A DNA stretch of 64,000 nucleotides from an uncultured Planctomycetota bacterium (GTDB lineage Bacteria > Planctomycetota > Planctomycetia > Gemmatales > HRBIN36), in the NCBI GenBank assembly GCA_937944855.1, contig CALFAY010000038.1:104694-168693 (forward strand), given 5' to 3'. Numbering within the stretch: position 1 is the stretch's first letter; every line of letters starts with the position of its first letter. Below the pieces are notes generated by a model. That model worked only from the letters and a program-made list of their open reading frames with translations. It did not search any database and was not told where the DNA came from. Shown in pieces: positions 49,113-59,337 of the stretch. A program made the translations under genes and the position numbers.

Positions 49113-51485
49113 TCACCGGCTCGCCAACTGGTTGCCCCGGCCCAGCGGCTGCCGGAGGAAACGGGCAAATGCCGCCTCGTCGTTGATCTTGCCCTCGCTG
49201 TAAATGCCCCGCACTGCCACGCGGCCATCCGAGAGCGGCTCCAGGATCACATACAAGGGCAACTGCTCCGTGCCGAACGCCTCGCGCTGGAACTCCAGAT
49301 TGACCTTCGCATCCGCCCGTTGCCGGGACACCCCCGAGCCGAGAGTTGCCAAGACCTGCGGCGGGTAGTACTTGTTTGGCACCTTGTCCGTGTACAGCTG
49401 CACCAGCTCGAATTGTCTCAGGGCCTGGTCGATGTCGTAGCGCGGAAAGACCGACTCCTCGTTGATCTTGCAATTGGTGCATGTCTCGCCGGTGAAATCA
49501 ACGAACACGAGCCGGCGATCCCGTCGAGCGCGCTCCAGGGCTGCCTGCAGATTGCCGGTCCACGGCAGGCGGGCTTCCGTCGGATCGGGCAGCAGGAACG
49601 AGTTGAGCCAGGCGTAGGTCGCTCCCGCGGGTTTCTGACGGGTTCCGTCCTCGCTCACCGAGAACAAGGCGGGAAGCAGGTAGAATCCCAACCCCAAGAA
49701 GGCACACGCCAGAATCAAACGGGGCACGCTGAGATGCTCGACCGGAGCATCGTGCGGCAGGCGGTAGAAGTTGAGCAGATACAGGGCAGTCAACAGGCAG
49801 ATGCCGATCCACAGCCCCAGTACGAGGTCGAAGGTCAACAACTGCGGAACTGGCGTCAGCACCAGCTCGCCCTGGCGGAGGAACTTGAAAGCGGCTGCCA
49901 GTTCCAGGAAACCCATCACCACCTTGACGCTGTTCATCCACGAGCCGCTCTTGGGCAGCTTCTTCAAGAGGCTCGGAAACAGAGCCAGGAGGAAAAACGG
50001 CGATGCGAACGTCACCGAGAACGCCAGTCCGCCGAAGAGCCGATGCCAAGTCGTCAGCGTGTGGTGCGCCGTGGTTCCGCCGAAAGCTCCGAGGAACGGT
50101 GCGACACAAGCGAAGCTGATGATCGTGAACGTCAACGCCATGAACACGGTGCCGGCCAGGCCGCCCTGCTCCTGCCGGGCCGAGGTGACGGCTGCCAGAT
50201 TAACGTGGCTCTTCGAGAAGATCAGGTACCCCAGCGCGGCCAGATCGAAAAGGACGAGGGCCCCCACGACGGTCTGCCACCACGGGGACGGCAGCCAGCT
50301 GTCCCGCGATTCGTAGGCGATGATGCCGAACAACACGCTGAAGAACAGCAGAAAAAACCCAAGTTGCCAGCGGGAAGACAACTCGATCTCGAACAGGCCG
50401 AACAGGCTCAGGGCGAAGAAGATGAACAGCACCCCGAGCAAGATGTTTGTCAAGGGGTTGACACTGGCGGCCCGCAGCGCCGACAGCAGAAGCATGGCGG
50501 CGATGGTCAGCACCAGGACAATCGTTCCCGAATACACCAGCGCCAGCGTAAGCGGACGATGGTTTTCTTTCTCCGCCTGCTTGAGGAAGAACGTCACGGT
50601 GATGGGAATCATCGGAAAGACGCACGGCGTCGCCAGCGAGACTAGGCCCCAGAAGATGCCGGCAAGGACGAACGGCCACAGGCCGTCGCCCTGCGACGCC
50701 GTCTCCGAAGTTGGCCGCACCAGACGGGCCAGAAGAGACTGGTAGAAGGCTTCCAGTTCCTGCGTGGTGGCCGGCATCTCCGCCCGGACGCCTTGGTTGG
50801 TCGGCTCCTCGATCTGGGCGACCGGCTGCTTCACGCTTAGCTGCGGATCAGGACCGCGAGTCGGAGGCAGCCGACCTTGCCCCTTCAATGCCGCTTCGAC
50901 TTCAGCTGCGTAATTCGGATCGACGGGGACGGAGTCCTCCAGGATCGTCAGCGGCGCAGTGAACGTGACCTCTTCCGGCGGCAGGCAGCCTTTGTCGTCG
51001 CAGACGAGGATATCGGCCTTGACCGTGATCTCGACCTTGCCCGGCCTGGCATCCGGCCGGACCACGAACGACCGGGTAAAAGTCGCCTCCTTGCGATATT
51101 CCATCTGGAACTTGTCGCCATGAGGGATGCGTTCCGCGGGCGGCTGGTTGAGCTTGCCCACCCAGACGACGCTGTCGCTGTTTCCGAACTCATGGAACGA
51201 ATTGGCGGCCGACGGGTTGACAGAGCCTTCCGGCTGTTCCGTCGGGTAGGTGTGATACCCCGCAGCGGGGATCAGAGTCATCTTGAAGGTCACGGTCTGG
51301 CCCCGCCTGGCCTCGGTCGGCTCGACGGCGGCGCGAACCTGCATCGCCTCCCAGAAGGGCGACTTCTTTTTGCCAGGCTTCGCACTGGGATTCGGATTGA
51401 ACAGGTCGTCGATCTGAGCGGCGGCCGGCGTAACGCTTGCCAGGGTCAGGGCAAAAACCGCTACCACCACGATCATTCGATCCAT
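49113..51485 (-). CDS. DsbD-family protein-disulfide reductase
   Basis: N-terminal alpha-like domain (ILVCDDKGCLPPEEVTF); CcdA-like multi-TM (LVSLATPCVFPMIPITVTFF..SFACVAPFLGAFGG); C-terminal thioredoxin FVDFTGETCTNCKINEESVF. Confidence 0.92.
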   Translation of the reverse strand: MDRMIVVVAVFALTLASVTPAAAQIDDLFNPNPSAKPGKKKSPFWEAMQVRAAVEPTEARRGQTVTFKMTLIPAAGYHTYPTEQPEGSVNPSAANSFHEFGNSDSVVWVGKLNQPPAERIPHGDKFQMEYRKEATFTRSFVVRPDARPGKVEITVKADILVCDDKGCLPPEEVTFTAPLTILEDSVPVDPNYAAEVEAALKGQGRLPPTRGPDPQLSVKQPVAQIEEPTNQGVRAEMPATTQELEAFYQSLLARLVRPTSETASQGDGLWPFVLAGIFWGLVSLATPCVFPMIPITVTFFLKQAEKENHRPLTLALVYSGTIVLVLTIAAMLLLSALRAASVNPLTNILLGVLFIFFALSLFGLFEIELSSRWQLGFFLLFFSVLFGIIAYESRDSWLPSPWWQTVVGALVLFDLAALGYLIFSKSHVNLAAVTSARQEQGGLAGTVFMALTFTIISFACVAPFLGAFGGTTAHHTLTTWHRLFGGLAFSVTFASPFFLLALFPSLLKKLPKSGSWMNSVKVVMGFLELAAAFKFLRQGELVLTPVPQLLTFDLVLGLWIGICLLTALYLLNFYRLPHDAPVEHLSVPRLILACAFLGLGFYLLPALFSVSEDGTRQKPAGATYAWLNSFLLPDPTEARLPWTGNLQAALERARRDRRLVFVDFTGETCTNCKINEESVFPRYDIDQALRQFELVQLYTDKVPNKYYPPQVLATLGSGVSRQRADAKVNLEFQREAFGTEQLPLYVILEPLSDGRVAVRGIYSEGKINDEAAFARFLRQPLGRGNQLASR

Positions 51486-51521
51486 GTCTCTCTCTCCGCT
51501 CCCGATCTGCTTTGCCTTCAG

Positions 51522-53612
51522 TCATTTGTCGGTCGAGAGCACCAGGGCCGCGCCCAGATTGTCCTTCCCCGGCTTGACGGGCATTTCCCAAACGTGGCTG
51601 CGCGGCTGACAGATGCCTTCGCTGCCCTCCTTGCAAACGTAGTACGCCAGGGACACCGTCATGGTTGTGGAATCGGCCAGCTTTTCGGCAGGTAGCCGGA
51701 CCTGCATCTCGGGTCCGGGATCGGCGATCGGTCCATATTGCTCGAAGCCCTTGTCACTTTGCACGAGGTAGTGGAACGGGGTCAGGATGTTGAGTTTGAA
51801 CCCCGGCGGCGGCACCACCCGCAGGGTCACCACGATCTCTCCTGCTTGGGGAAGCAGAGTCTCGCCGAGGCGCGACTTGCTGGCGTTGACGAAAACTGGC
51901 TTGTCCTCCAGGGTCGGCTGCGGCGGTTGCAACCCGGTGATATTCAGCGTGCGCATCGCCTTGGTTTTCAGGTCCACGATGCAAATGCGGTGATTGTTCG
52001 TGTCGGCGACGTAGAGCATGTCTGCGGCGACATGCAGCCCAGCCGGTTCGTCGAAGCGGGGCGGATCGTCGCTGCGGCCTGCGGTGCCGTCGCCCAGGAA
52101 GGTTCGGCATTCCAGCGTGTCGGGGTCGATGACCTTGATCTTGTTGTTGTAGGTGTCGGCGACATAGACTTTTCCGTCGTACCAGGCCACGCCGAGGCAA
52201 TGTTGCAGCCGGGCTTTCTCTCCGAAGCCGTCCACATCACCGAACTCGAACAGTCCCTCGCCGACCAGCGTCTTGACTGTGGGATCTGCCGGATTGAGGG
52301 AGACGGCACGGACGGCACTGACCTCGCTGTCGGCCACATAGACCCACTTGCCGTCAGTCGCCAGTCCGCTCGGTTGGGCAAACATGCTGCGTTCCCAGGT
52401 TCCCTTTAATCCCGCCTTGCCGTGGCTGACGCTGGGGAAGATGTTCTCCTGGCCGTTGCCCGCCCACGGCGTCAGGCGTTTGTCCTTGAAACTCAGCTTC
52501 CAAAGTTGATGATGCCCCGCCTGGGCGATGTACAGGTTGTCGCCCACCAGGAGGATGTCCCAGGGGCTGTTCATGCCTGTTGCCAGGGCCGGACCGCCGA
52601 CGCGGCGATCGCGCCCCTGTTCTCCCGTACCTGCGATGGTCGTGACCTTCTTGGCCTTGAGGTCGATGGCCCGGATGCGATGGTTCTTGCGGTCGGCGAC
52701 CAGCAGCGTCTCGCCGCGCAAGGCCATGCCTTGCGGGTCGTTAAACAGGGCTTTCTCAAACGAGCCGTCCTCGTACCCCGGTTCGCCTCGGCCCACGACG
52801 TCCAGCACCTGGCCGTCGAGGTCGGTGATGACGATGCGATGGTGCGAACTGTCGGCGATGAAAATGCGGTTGTTGGCCGGATCGGCGAAGACCTTGCCAG
52901 GGAAAGCCAAGGGCGACGTGCGACGTTCGCGGTACTTGTCGAGGTCGAAGCGGAGCGGCTCTTCGTTGAGCGTCTTCTTCTTGCGGTGCTCCTCGATGAG
53001 TCGTTCGATGATGCGGTCGAGCAGATCGTAGTGACCCTCGCCGGAGACGCTGCCAAGGTAGTAGCCCTCCGGGTCAATGAGCACCAGCGTCGGCCAGGCG
53101 TGAACATTGTAGGCCTCCCAGATGCGGTGGTTCGCGTCGTTGACGACGGGGTGCTCGATGTGATAGCGCAGGATGGCTTCGCGGATGTTCTTGGAGTCCT
53201 TCTCGCCGTCGAACTTGGCCGAGTGGACGCCGATCACCACCAACTGATTGGCGTATTTCTTCTCCAACTTGGCGAGGTCGGGCAGAACGTGGATGCAGTT
53301 GATGCAGCAGTAAGTCCAGAAGTCGAGCAGGACGATCTTACCCCGCAGGTCGCGGAGGCGGATCGGTCCGCCGCAGTTGAGCCACTCCACGCCGCCGTCC
53401 ATTTCGGGAGCCTTTTGCTTGCGTTCGTCCCTTTCTTCCATAGCGGCTGCGATGTTGGTGGAACGGGTCAGGTAAGCGGTCGGGTCGGCGTGGACCTGAC
53501 CGACGCGATAGATGGCATACCCACAGCCGAAGATGCCCAGGCCGGCCAGAACCAGTCCGACCCAGGTCCATCCGTTGTCGGTCCGAGGCGACCAACTTTT
53601 CGGTGCGCTCAT
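51522..53612 (-). CDS. Thioredoxin-like / NHL-repeat protein (NHLRC2-like architecture)
   Basis: VLLDFWTYCCINCIHVLPDLAKLEKKY; HAWPTLVLIDPEG; repeated NHL blades (IADSSHHRIVI, VADRKNHRIRAI, VADTYNNKIKVI, VADTNNHRICIV); C-terminal beta domain. Confidence 0.88.
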   Translation of the reverse strand: MSAPKSWSPRTDNGWTWVGLVLAGLGIFGCGYAIYRVGQVHADPTAYLTRSTNIAAAMEERDERKQKAPEMDGGVEWLNCGGPIRLRDLRGKIVLLDFWTYCCINCIHVLPDLAKLEKKYANQLVVIGVHSAKFDGEKDSKNIREAILRYHIEHPVVNDANHRIWEAYNVHAWPTLVLIDPEGYYLGSVSGEGHYDLLDRIIERLIEEHRKKKTLNEEPLRFDLDKYRERRTSPLAFPGKVFADPANNRIFIADSSHHRIVITDLDGQVLDVVGRGEPGYEDGSFEKALFNDPQGMALRGETLLVADRKNHRIRAIDLKAKKVTTIAGTGEQGRDRRVGGPALATGMNSPWDILLVGDNLYIAQAGHHQLWKLSFKDKRLTPWAGNGQENIFPSVSHGKAGLKGTWERSMFAQPSGLATDGKWVYVADSEVSAVRAVSLNPADPTVKTLVGEGLFEFGDVDGFGEKARLQHCLGVAWYDGKVYVADTYNNKIKVIDPDTLECRTFLGDGTAGRSDDPPRFDEPAGLHVAADMLYVADTNNHRICIVDLKTKAMRTLNITGLQPPQPTLEDKPVFVNASKSRLGETLLPQAGEIVVTLRVVPPPGFKLNILTPFHYLVQSDKGFEQYGPIADPGPEMQVRLPAEKLADSTTMTVSLAYYVCKEGSEGICQPRSHVWEMPVKPGKDNLGAALVLSTDK

Positions 53613-53714
53613 GACAGTCCTCCTCGTTTCCGCGGGGAGTGGGCGCCTCGGGGGCATTGTACCGCGAGCCTGCGGCGGGAAAACCCTGTTCCCGGGTCGC
53701 AAAACCGCGGCTGG

Positions 53715-55403
53715 TCAGTCCAGACAGCCTGCCTGACCAAGCCAAGTTTCGATCGCGCTGGTGAGGCGGCCGCTGTTGTCCATGCGCGGGACTTTGTGCT
53801 GACCGCCAAGTTGGCCCCGAGAACGCAGCCACTCAGCGAAGCCGCCCGGCTTGACCTTGCGAACCACGGGAGCGGCCAGACCCACGTTGCCGCGGCGATG
53901 GGCGAGGTAATCTTCGTTCAACTGGCACAGGTGGCGGTCGATCTCCTCGGCGAAGCGATCCAGACGGTCGGGCGGCTTGCCGAACTCGACCAGGTATAGA
54001 TGGCGTCCCAGTTCGTGAGGCTGCGCAGGAAAGCGTGGCCCGACGTGAAAATCGGCCACCTCGGCCCGACAGACCCGAGCCGCCTCGGCCACGGCCTTTT
54101 CCACCTCCTCGCTGATCAGGTGCTCGCCGAAAGCCGAGAGGAAGTATTTAGTCCGGCCGGTAAAGCGCAGCAGGGGCGGATCACGCCGCTCGAAGGCCAC
54201 CGTGTCGCCGACCAGATAACTCCACAGTCCCGCGCAGGTGGTCAGGACCACGGCGTACTGCACGCCGGTTTCGACCTGGGCCGCCGTGTGCCGCGTCGGC
54301 TTCGCACTGCCAAGCTCTTCCACCGGCACAAATTCGAAGAAAATCCCGTGGTCGGGGATCAACCGCAACAGGTCGTACCGCGGATCTTCAAAGGCCACGA
54401 ACCCTTCGGAACACGGATAGCACTCCAGAAAGCGCACTTCCGGACTGCCGACGACCCGCCGCATCGTTTCCTGATACGGATCGAACTTGACGCCGCCGTG
54501 GATGAGCAGACGCAGCGTCGGCCAAACCTCCGCGACGGTGGCTTTACCCGTGACCTCCCGCAGACGGGCGAACAGGACCAATAGCCAGGACGGCACGCCG
54601 CTGATGAGCGTGATCGGCAAAGGGGCGCTCTCCTGGGCCATGCGGCGGACTTTCTCGTCCCAGTCGGTAAGCCAAGCCAGTTCCGGCGGGGGAAAGCTGT
54701 AGGGCCGCAAGACTTCCGGCACTTCCCGGGCGGCAATGCCGCTCAAGTCTCCCGCGAGAATGGTCAGCGACCTGGCCCGGGGACGGATCTTCTCAGCCAG
54801 CACATGCCAGCGTTCCTTGAAGGGCTGACCGAAGGCGGAGCTGGAGGCCGTGCCCTCTCGCCGTTCCACCGGCGCTTCCACCTTGCCGACGATTTGCAGA
54901 TCGGTGCTGCCGCCAAGGAAGAACATCCGTCCGCGCAACAGGCCGGCCTGCGGGTACACATTGACGTAGCCCGCCAGCAGCGTCGCCGCTGCCTTGCGAT
55001 TGCTCCGCACCATCTCCCAGGTGACCGGAATGTACTTGGTCGTGCCGCTGGTCGTTCCCGACGACAGGGCGAAATAGGGAACGGGATCAGGCCAGGTCGA
55101 ACCGGCGATGTAAGGGTAGCCCCCCTTCCAGTAATCGTCCCAGAACTGCTCATAGTCCCGCAGCGGCACGAGTCGTTGATAATCGGCGATGGAGCGGACG
55201 CGGGAGAAGTCGTGATCCCGACCGAAGCGGGTCGCCTCGGCCCGCCGCACCAGGTCCATCAGGGTGCGCTGTTGGATGCGGTCGAGGGCGAGAGCATCGA
55301 GCCGGGCCATGCGTCGGCGGCTGAAGCGCGCGAAAGCGGCATCGGCGATACGACGGGACAGCCGATTGCCGGCGAGCCAGTGGGCCAGGGGGTGCCAGTC
55401 CAT
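53715..55403 (-). CDS. GH3 auxin-responsive promoter family protein (acyl-amido synthetase fold)
   Basis: QQRTLMDLVRRAEATRFGRDHDFSRVRSIADYQRLVPLRDYEQF; FALSSGTTSGTTKYIPVT; GLWSYLVGDTVAF. Confidence 0.88.
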   Translation of the reverse strand: MDWHPLAHWLAGNRLSRRIADAAFARFSRRRMARLDALALDRIQQRTLMDLVRRAEATRFGRDHDFSRVRSIADYQRLVPLRDYEQFWDDYWKGGYPYIAGSTWPDPVPYFALSSGTTSGTTKYIPVTWEMVRSNRKAAATLLAGYVNVYPQAGLLRGRMFFLGGSTDLQIVGKVEAPVERREGTASSSAFGQPFKERWHVLAEKIRPRARSLTILAGDLSGIAAREVPEVLRPYSFPPPELAWLTDWDEKVRRMAQESAPLPITLISGVPSWLLVLFARLREVTGKATVAEVWPTLRLLIHGGVKFDPYQETMRRVVGSPEVRFLECYPCSEGFVAFEDPRYDLLRLIPDHGIFFEFVPVEELGSAKPTRHTAAQVETGVQYAVVLTTCAGLWSYLVGDTVAFERRDPPLLRFTGRTKYFLSAFGEHLISEEVEKAVAEAARVCRAEVADFHVGPRFPAQPHELGRHLYLVEFGKPPDRLDRFAEEIDRHLCQLNEDYLAHRRGNVGLAAPVVRKVKPGGFAEWLRSRGQLGGQHKVPRMDNSGRLTSAIETWLGQAGCLD

Positions 55404-55425
55404 AGGTCCTCGTTACAACGCCGCC

Positions 55426-56343
55426 TCACGACGGGGCGGCGGGCACGGCGGCGTCCGTGGCCGGTCGGGCTGGGGGGACCGGCGAACCTTCCAGAAGAAA
55501 GTCGCGCACTTCCCGGTTGACCCGATCCGCCATCTCGATCTGCGGCGCGTGGCCGCACGGATCCAGAATCAGTACTTGGAAGTTGTCCAACCCTTTGACT
55601 GTGGCGACGGTCTGGGTCGTGTCGATGACTTTGTCTTGCTTCCCGCAGATGAGCAGGGTCGGTTGCTTGACCAGATGCAGTTTGTCCCGGACGCTGTGTT
55701 CGCTGGTGCCCCGCACCGTCCGCAACATGCCCTTGCGCCACTGGCGGCTCACGAACTGCTGCTGATACAGACGGATGAACCCGGGATTGACCCACCGCTG
55801 GTCGTGGAAGACGCTGGCGACGAGGCCCTCGAAGTTGTTGGTCCGCAGCCCTTCCGCCACGGGCAGCTTCTCCTCGCCGCCAAAACCGGACGGACACAAC
55901 AGCACCATGCGGCCGACGCGATCCGGATGGCGGATGGCGTACTCGACGGCGATCTGACCGCCCAGACTGCTGGCCACGAGGTGGAATTGCGGCGCCTGCA
56001 CGAACTGGTCCACGAACAGTTCCAACTGCTCGACGAAGAATGGAACCGTGATCGGCAGCCCCTCGGCAATGCGGCGGGTGATGACCGGACCGTCGTACAC
56101 CAGCAGTTCCGGGACCTTGAGATCGAACCACCGTTCCCAGTAAGGCCGGTTGCAGTACCAGCTTTCCGGTTGCTCAGCCAGGCCGTTGATGAGAATAACC
56201 CTGGGCTTGCGACGGTACTCGGCCGTCGGTCCGAGCAGGCTCAAAAGCCTCCGCACCATTCCGTTCATCCACGACCCCCGGATCGGTGACGGGTCAAAAG
56301 GGGCAATGCTCCCGACGCTTCCACGGGAATGCTTGAATCTCAT
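55426..56343 (-). CDS. Alpha/beta hydrolase (start may be internal)
   Basis: VILINGLAEQPESWYCNRPYW; FHLVASSLGGQIAVEYA; LLICGKQDKVIDT; DPCGHAPQIEMADRVN. Confidence 0.85.
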   Translation of the reverse strand: MRFKHSRGSVGSIAPFDPSPIRGSWMNGMVRRLLSLLGPTAEYRRKPRVILINGLAEQPESWYCNRPYWERWFDLKVPELLVYDGPVITRRIAEGLPITVPFFVEQLELFVDQFVQAPQFHLVASSLGGQIAVEYAIRHPDRVGRMVLLCPSGFGGEEKLPVAEGLRTNNFEGLVASVFHDQRWVNPGFIRLYQQQFVSRQWRKGMLRTVRGTSEHSVRDKLHLVKQPTLLICGKQDKVIDTTQTVATVKGLDNFQVLILDPCGHAPQIEMADRVNREVRDFLLEGSPVPPARPATDAAVPAAPS

Positions 56344-56440
56344 CCTACTGGATTATGCGCGGCCTTGCCAAGCCGCCGGAAAGAAAGCGTGAGGCCCTCC
56401 GGCCTCGCCGTTCCCCGCTCATCACCGGACGCAAGAAGGG

Positions 56441-57277
56441 CTATTTCTCCCAGAACATGACCTGCTGGAGGGGGTTTTTCGGTTCCCGAGCGATCTGCCG
56501 ATCCGGGCCGGTACGCTCCTGGAGGTAGCTTTCCCACTGGTCGGCCTGGGGCGGGAGGTTCTTGCCGGTCATCTGCTTGAGGGATTCGTGGGCCTTGTGC
56601 CGCAAAGCGATGTCCCGCTCTTCTCTCAGCACCTTGACCAGGGTGCCGGCGGCGTCGGCGGACTGGAAGCGGCCCAGACCGTCGGCAGCGGCGAGACGCA
56701 CATCGCGGGACGGATCGCGGAGCACCACCTCCGACAGAACCGGCACGGCTGCCGGGTTGCCCGTTTTGGCCATGCCTTGCACCGCAGCGATGCGGACCAC
56801 GGGATCACGAGCCTGGGCATTGGCCGGAGCGTAGAAGGCTTCCTGAAGCGCCTGGAATGCCTGCGGATTCTTGAACTCACCCAGCTTTTCCGTGGCTGCC
56901 AGCCGACACACGAGGTCTTTTTCCGATTTCGCCGCCTCAGCGAGCATTTGAATGACTTTGGCCTGCTCCTCCGGGCTGCCGCTGGTTTTGAGGCGGCGAT
57001 AGGCCCTGGCCCGCAGGTCGCCGTCCCTGCTGGTGGCCAGAATCTCCATCGGCTCCCGGCGATCGAAGAGCAGTTGCTGCCGGTACTTCATGTTGTTCCA
57101 GAAGCCGCCTTCCGGACTGACCGCGGTGATGTCGTCGACGAAGGTCGAGCAGCCGCCCAGTCCCAGGCCCAGACAGGCCGCAGCCAAAGCCCGCGTCGAA
57201 ACGACAAGCCAAGTCCGGGCAATTGTGCGAAGACTGGCGAGGGACAGCACCGGGCACCTCCAACCAGGGTCGAGCAT
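56441..57277 (-). CDS. HEAT-repeat lipoprotein
   Basis: LGLGGCSTF lipobox; repeated AATEKLGEFKNPQAFQALQEAF / RIAAVQGMAKTGNPAAVPVLSEVV / RLAAADGLGRFQSADAAGTLVKVL. Confidence 0.75.
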   Translation of the reverse strand: MLDPGWRCPVLSLASLRTIARTWLVVSTRALAAACLGLGLGGCSTFVDDITAVSPEGGFWNNMKYRQQLLFDRREPMEILATSRDGDLRARAYRRLKTSGSPEEQAKVIQMLAEAAKSEKDLVCRLAATEKLGEFKNPQAFQALQEAFYAPANAQARDPVVRIAAVQGMAKTGNPAAVPVLSEVVLRDPSRDVRLAAADGLGRFQSADAAGTLVKVLREERDIALRHKAHESLKQMTGKNLPPQADQWESYLQERTGPDRQIAREPKNPLQQVMFWEK

Positions 57278-57497
57278 CCCGATCGCGGTTGCGTTTGCCG
57301 CGACGAAACACAACCCCATCTCCGAGATTCTCAGCGGACCGGCTCCCATAGCACTACAGTTTCACCCGTGCAAGAGCAGAAATCCCCTATCCGCTTTCTG
57401 CTCGGACCGAAAAACTCCGCCAATTTTGGCATCTTCCCCAATTGAGTGCTATGCCTGGGCCATACTTCGGACCCATTTGGAACAGGGGGAGGCGGAG

Positions 57498-57928
57498 ATG
57501 GGCTTCAGGGACTGTTTCGTCGGCACATCATGCGCGCTTGCCGCGATTCTTGTCGGCGTCGAATTTCATGCTGAAGCCGCTTCGTTCACGCCAGGCCAGT
57601 CGGGCAGCGTCATCGTCTCCTTAGCCAGCAGCGGCACCGGACTATTTCTGACCCAGAGCGGCAACAACAACACGCAAGGAGCGTTGACGCTCTCCGCAGA
57701 CAAGCCCCACCTCTTACTGACAGGCTTCAACGCGCCAATAGGAAATCCCAACGTTGCCGGAACTGGTTCGTCCACCGTACTATCTTTCGTGGCGTCAGCT
57801 TCGGCCTGATTCCTGAACCTCGTGCCGCCGTGCTCGCCCTCCTGTCGGCCACGATGCTGACCGGCTTCCAGCTGCTACGCAGCCGTCGTGGACGCCCCGG
57901 AATTCACGCCCACGCGGAAAAGAGCTGA
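57498..57928 (+). pseudogene. Degraded PEP-CTERM protein (internal deletion plus frameshift) related to 58132-59313
   Basis: Frame 1: signal peptide..FTPGQSGSVIVSL..LTLSADKPHLLLTGFNAPIGNPNVAGTGSS; another frame: FRGVSFGLIPEPRAAVLALLSATMLTGFQLLRSRRGR ending TGA 57926-57928; intact paralog has LVLTGYDANVGTASIAGTSS and FRGIAFAPIPEPGALALGAAAVLLGGATWLVRRRR. Confidence 0.75.
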
Positions 57929-58131
57929 GCTTGCGTCGGAACCTATGGCCCTGCCTGGAGATTTCGCAAAATAGGCAATTCCGGCCTGTTTGGGAAATTT
58001 GACGGATTCGTGAAATTTTTCTGAATCGAGTGAATAACGCTTCATATTTCTCGACAAAGTAGCGCCCAGCTCGCTACCGTACCCTCCGCATGACGCCCGG
58101 ATTGCCCCAACGCGGAGAGAGGTACGTCATC

Positions 58132-59313
58132 ATGGTCGGTCATCGTTTCCCCCGTGTCCTGCTTGCGGCGGTGGTGCTGGTCTTGCCTGGCTGGCTCTAC
58201 GCTGGTCCGTTTACCCCGGGCAATCTCGCCATCTACCGCGTCGGCGACGGCTCCGGCTCCCTGAGCAATGCCGCCACCCCGGTGTTCATCGACGAATACA
58301 CCACCTCGGGCACGCTGGTTCAAAGCATTGCCATGCCGACGACCGTCAGCGGCAGCAATCGGCGGCTGACCGCTTCGGGCACGGCCACTTCCGAGGGCCA
58401 GATGACCCGCTCCGTGGACGGCCGTTATCTGGTCCTGACCGGCTACGATGCCAACGTGGGCACGGCCAGTATTGCCGGAACATCCAGCGCTTCCGTCAAC
58501 CGCGTCGTCGGTCGGGTGGATTGGAACGGTAACATCGACACGACGACGGCTTTGCCGGACGCTTACAGCGGCAACAACATCCGCGGGGCCGCCTCCACCA
58601 ACGGGACCGACATCTGGTTGGCTGGAACGTCAACCGGATCATCCAACGGGGTTCGTTACACCACCTTGGGCAGCGACACCAGCATCAGGCTTTCTTCCGA
58701 TCCGACGAATATCCGCACGGTCAACATCTTCGGCGGTCAACTGTTCGCTTCCATGCAGACAGGATCCTTCAGACTGACGACGGTGGGGACCGGCACGCCG
58801 ACCGGCCCTGCGGATTCGCAATCTCAGACTAACCTTCCTGGGTATCCGACCTCAGGCACAAGTAATTTTGCCTTTGTGATGTTCGATCTTGATCCGTCCG
58901 CCGACTTCAATGGGACAGGGTTAGATACGCTTTATGTCACGGTGGACGGAGCTAGCGGCGGGGTTTTCAAGTGGAGCTTTGATGGCACAAACTGGATAGC
59001 CCGTAGTTCAAAGACCCTCGCCGATGTGCGTGGGATCACCGGCGTGGTCAATCCGGATGATAATTCTGTGACGCTTTATGTAACAACTCCCTCAACCTTG
59101 CGGAAGCTGACTGATACCGCAGCCTGGAACTCCGATATAAGCGGGTCATTCACCACCCTGGCTAGCGCCGCCACCAACACCGCCTTCCGCGGTATCGCAT
59201 TTGCCCCGATCCCGGAGCCGGGGGCCTTGGCCCTGGGCGCTGCGGCTGTGCTGCTGGGCGGGGCGACCTGGCTGGTTCGTCGTCGCCGCACGGCTTGCGA
59301 ATCTCAGGCATAA
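58132..59313 (+). CDS. PEP-CTERM sorting-domain secreted protein
   Basis: Signal peptide VLLAAVVLVLPGWLYAGPF; C-terminal IPEPGALALGAAAVLLGGATWLVRRRRTA. Confidence 0.88.
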   Translation: MVGHRFPRVLLAAVVLVLPGWLYAGPFTPGNLAIYRVGDGSGSLSNAATPVFIDEYTTSGTLVQSIAMPTTVSGSNRRLTASGTATSEGQMTRSVDGRYLVLTGYDANVGTASIAGTSSASVNRVVGRVDWNGNIDTTTALPDAYSGNNIRGAASTNGTDIWLAGTSTGSSNGVRYTTLGSDTSIRLSSDPTNIRTVNIFGGQLFASMQTGSFRLTTVGTGTPTGPADSQSQTNLPGYPTSGTSNFAFVMFDLDPSADFNGTGLDTLYVTVDGASGGVFKWSFDGTNWIARSSKTLADVRGITGVVNPDDNSVTLYVTTPSTLRKLTDTAAWNSDISGSFTTLASAATNTAFRGIAFAPIPEPGALALGAAAVLLGGATWLVRRRRTACESQA

Positions 59314-59337
59314 CGGCTAACTGAAAACCTGACCCGT

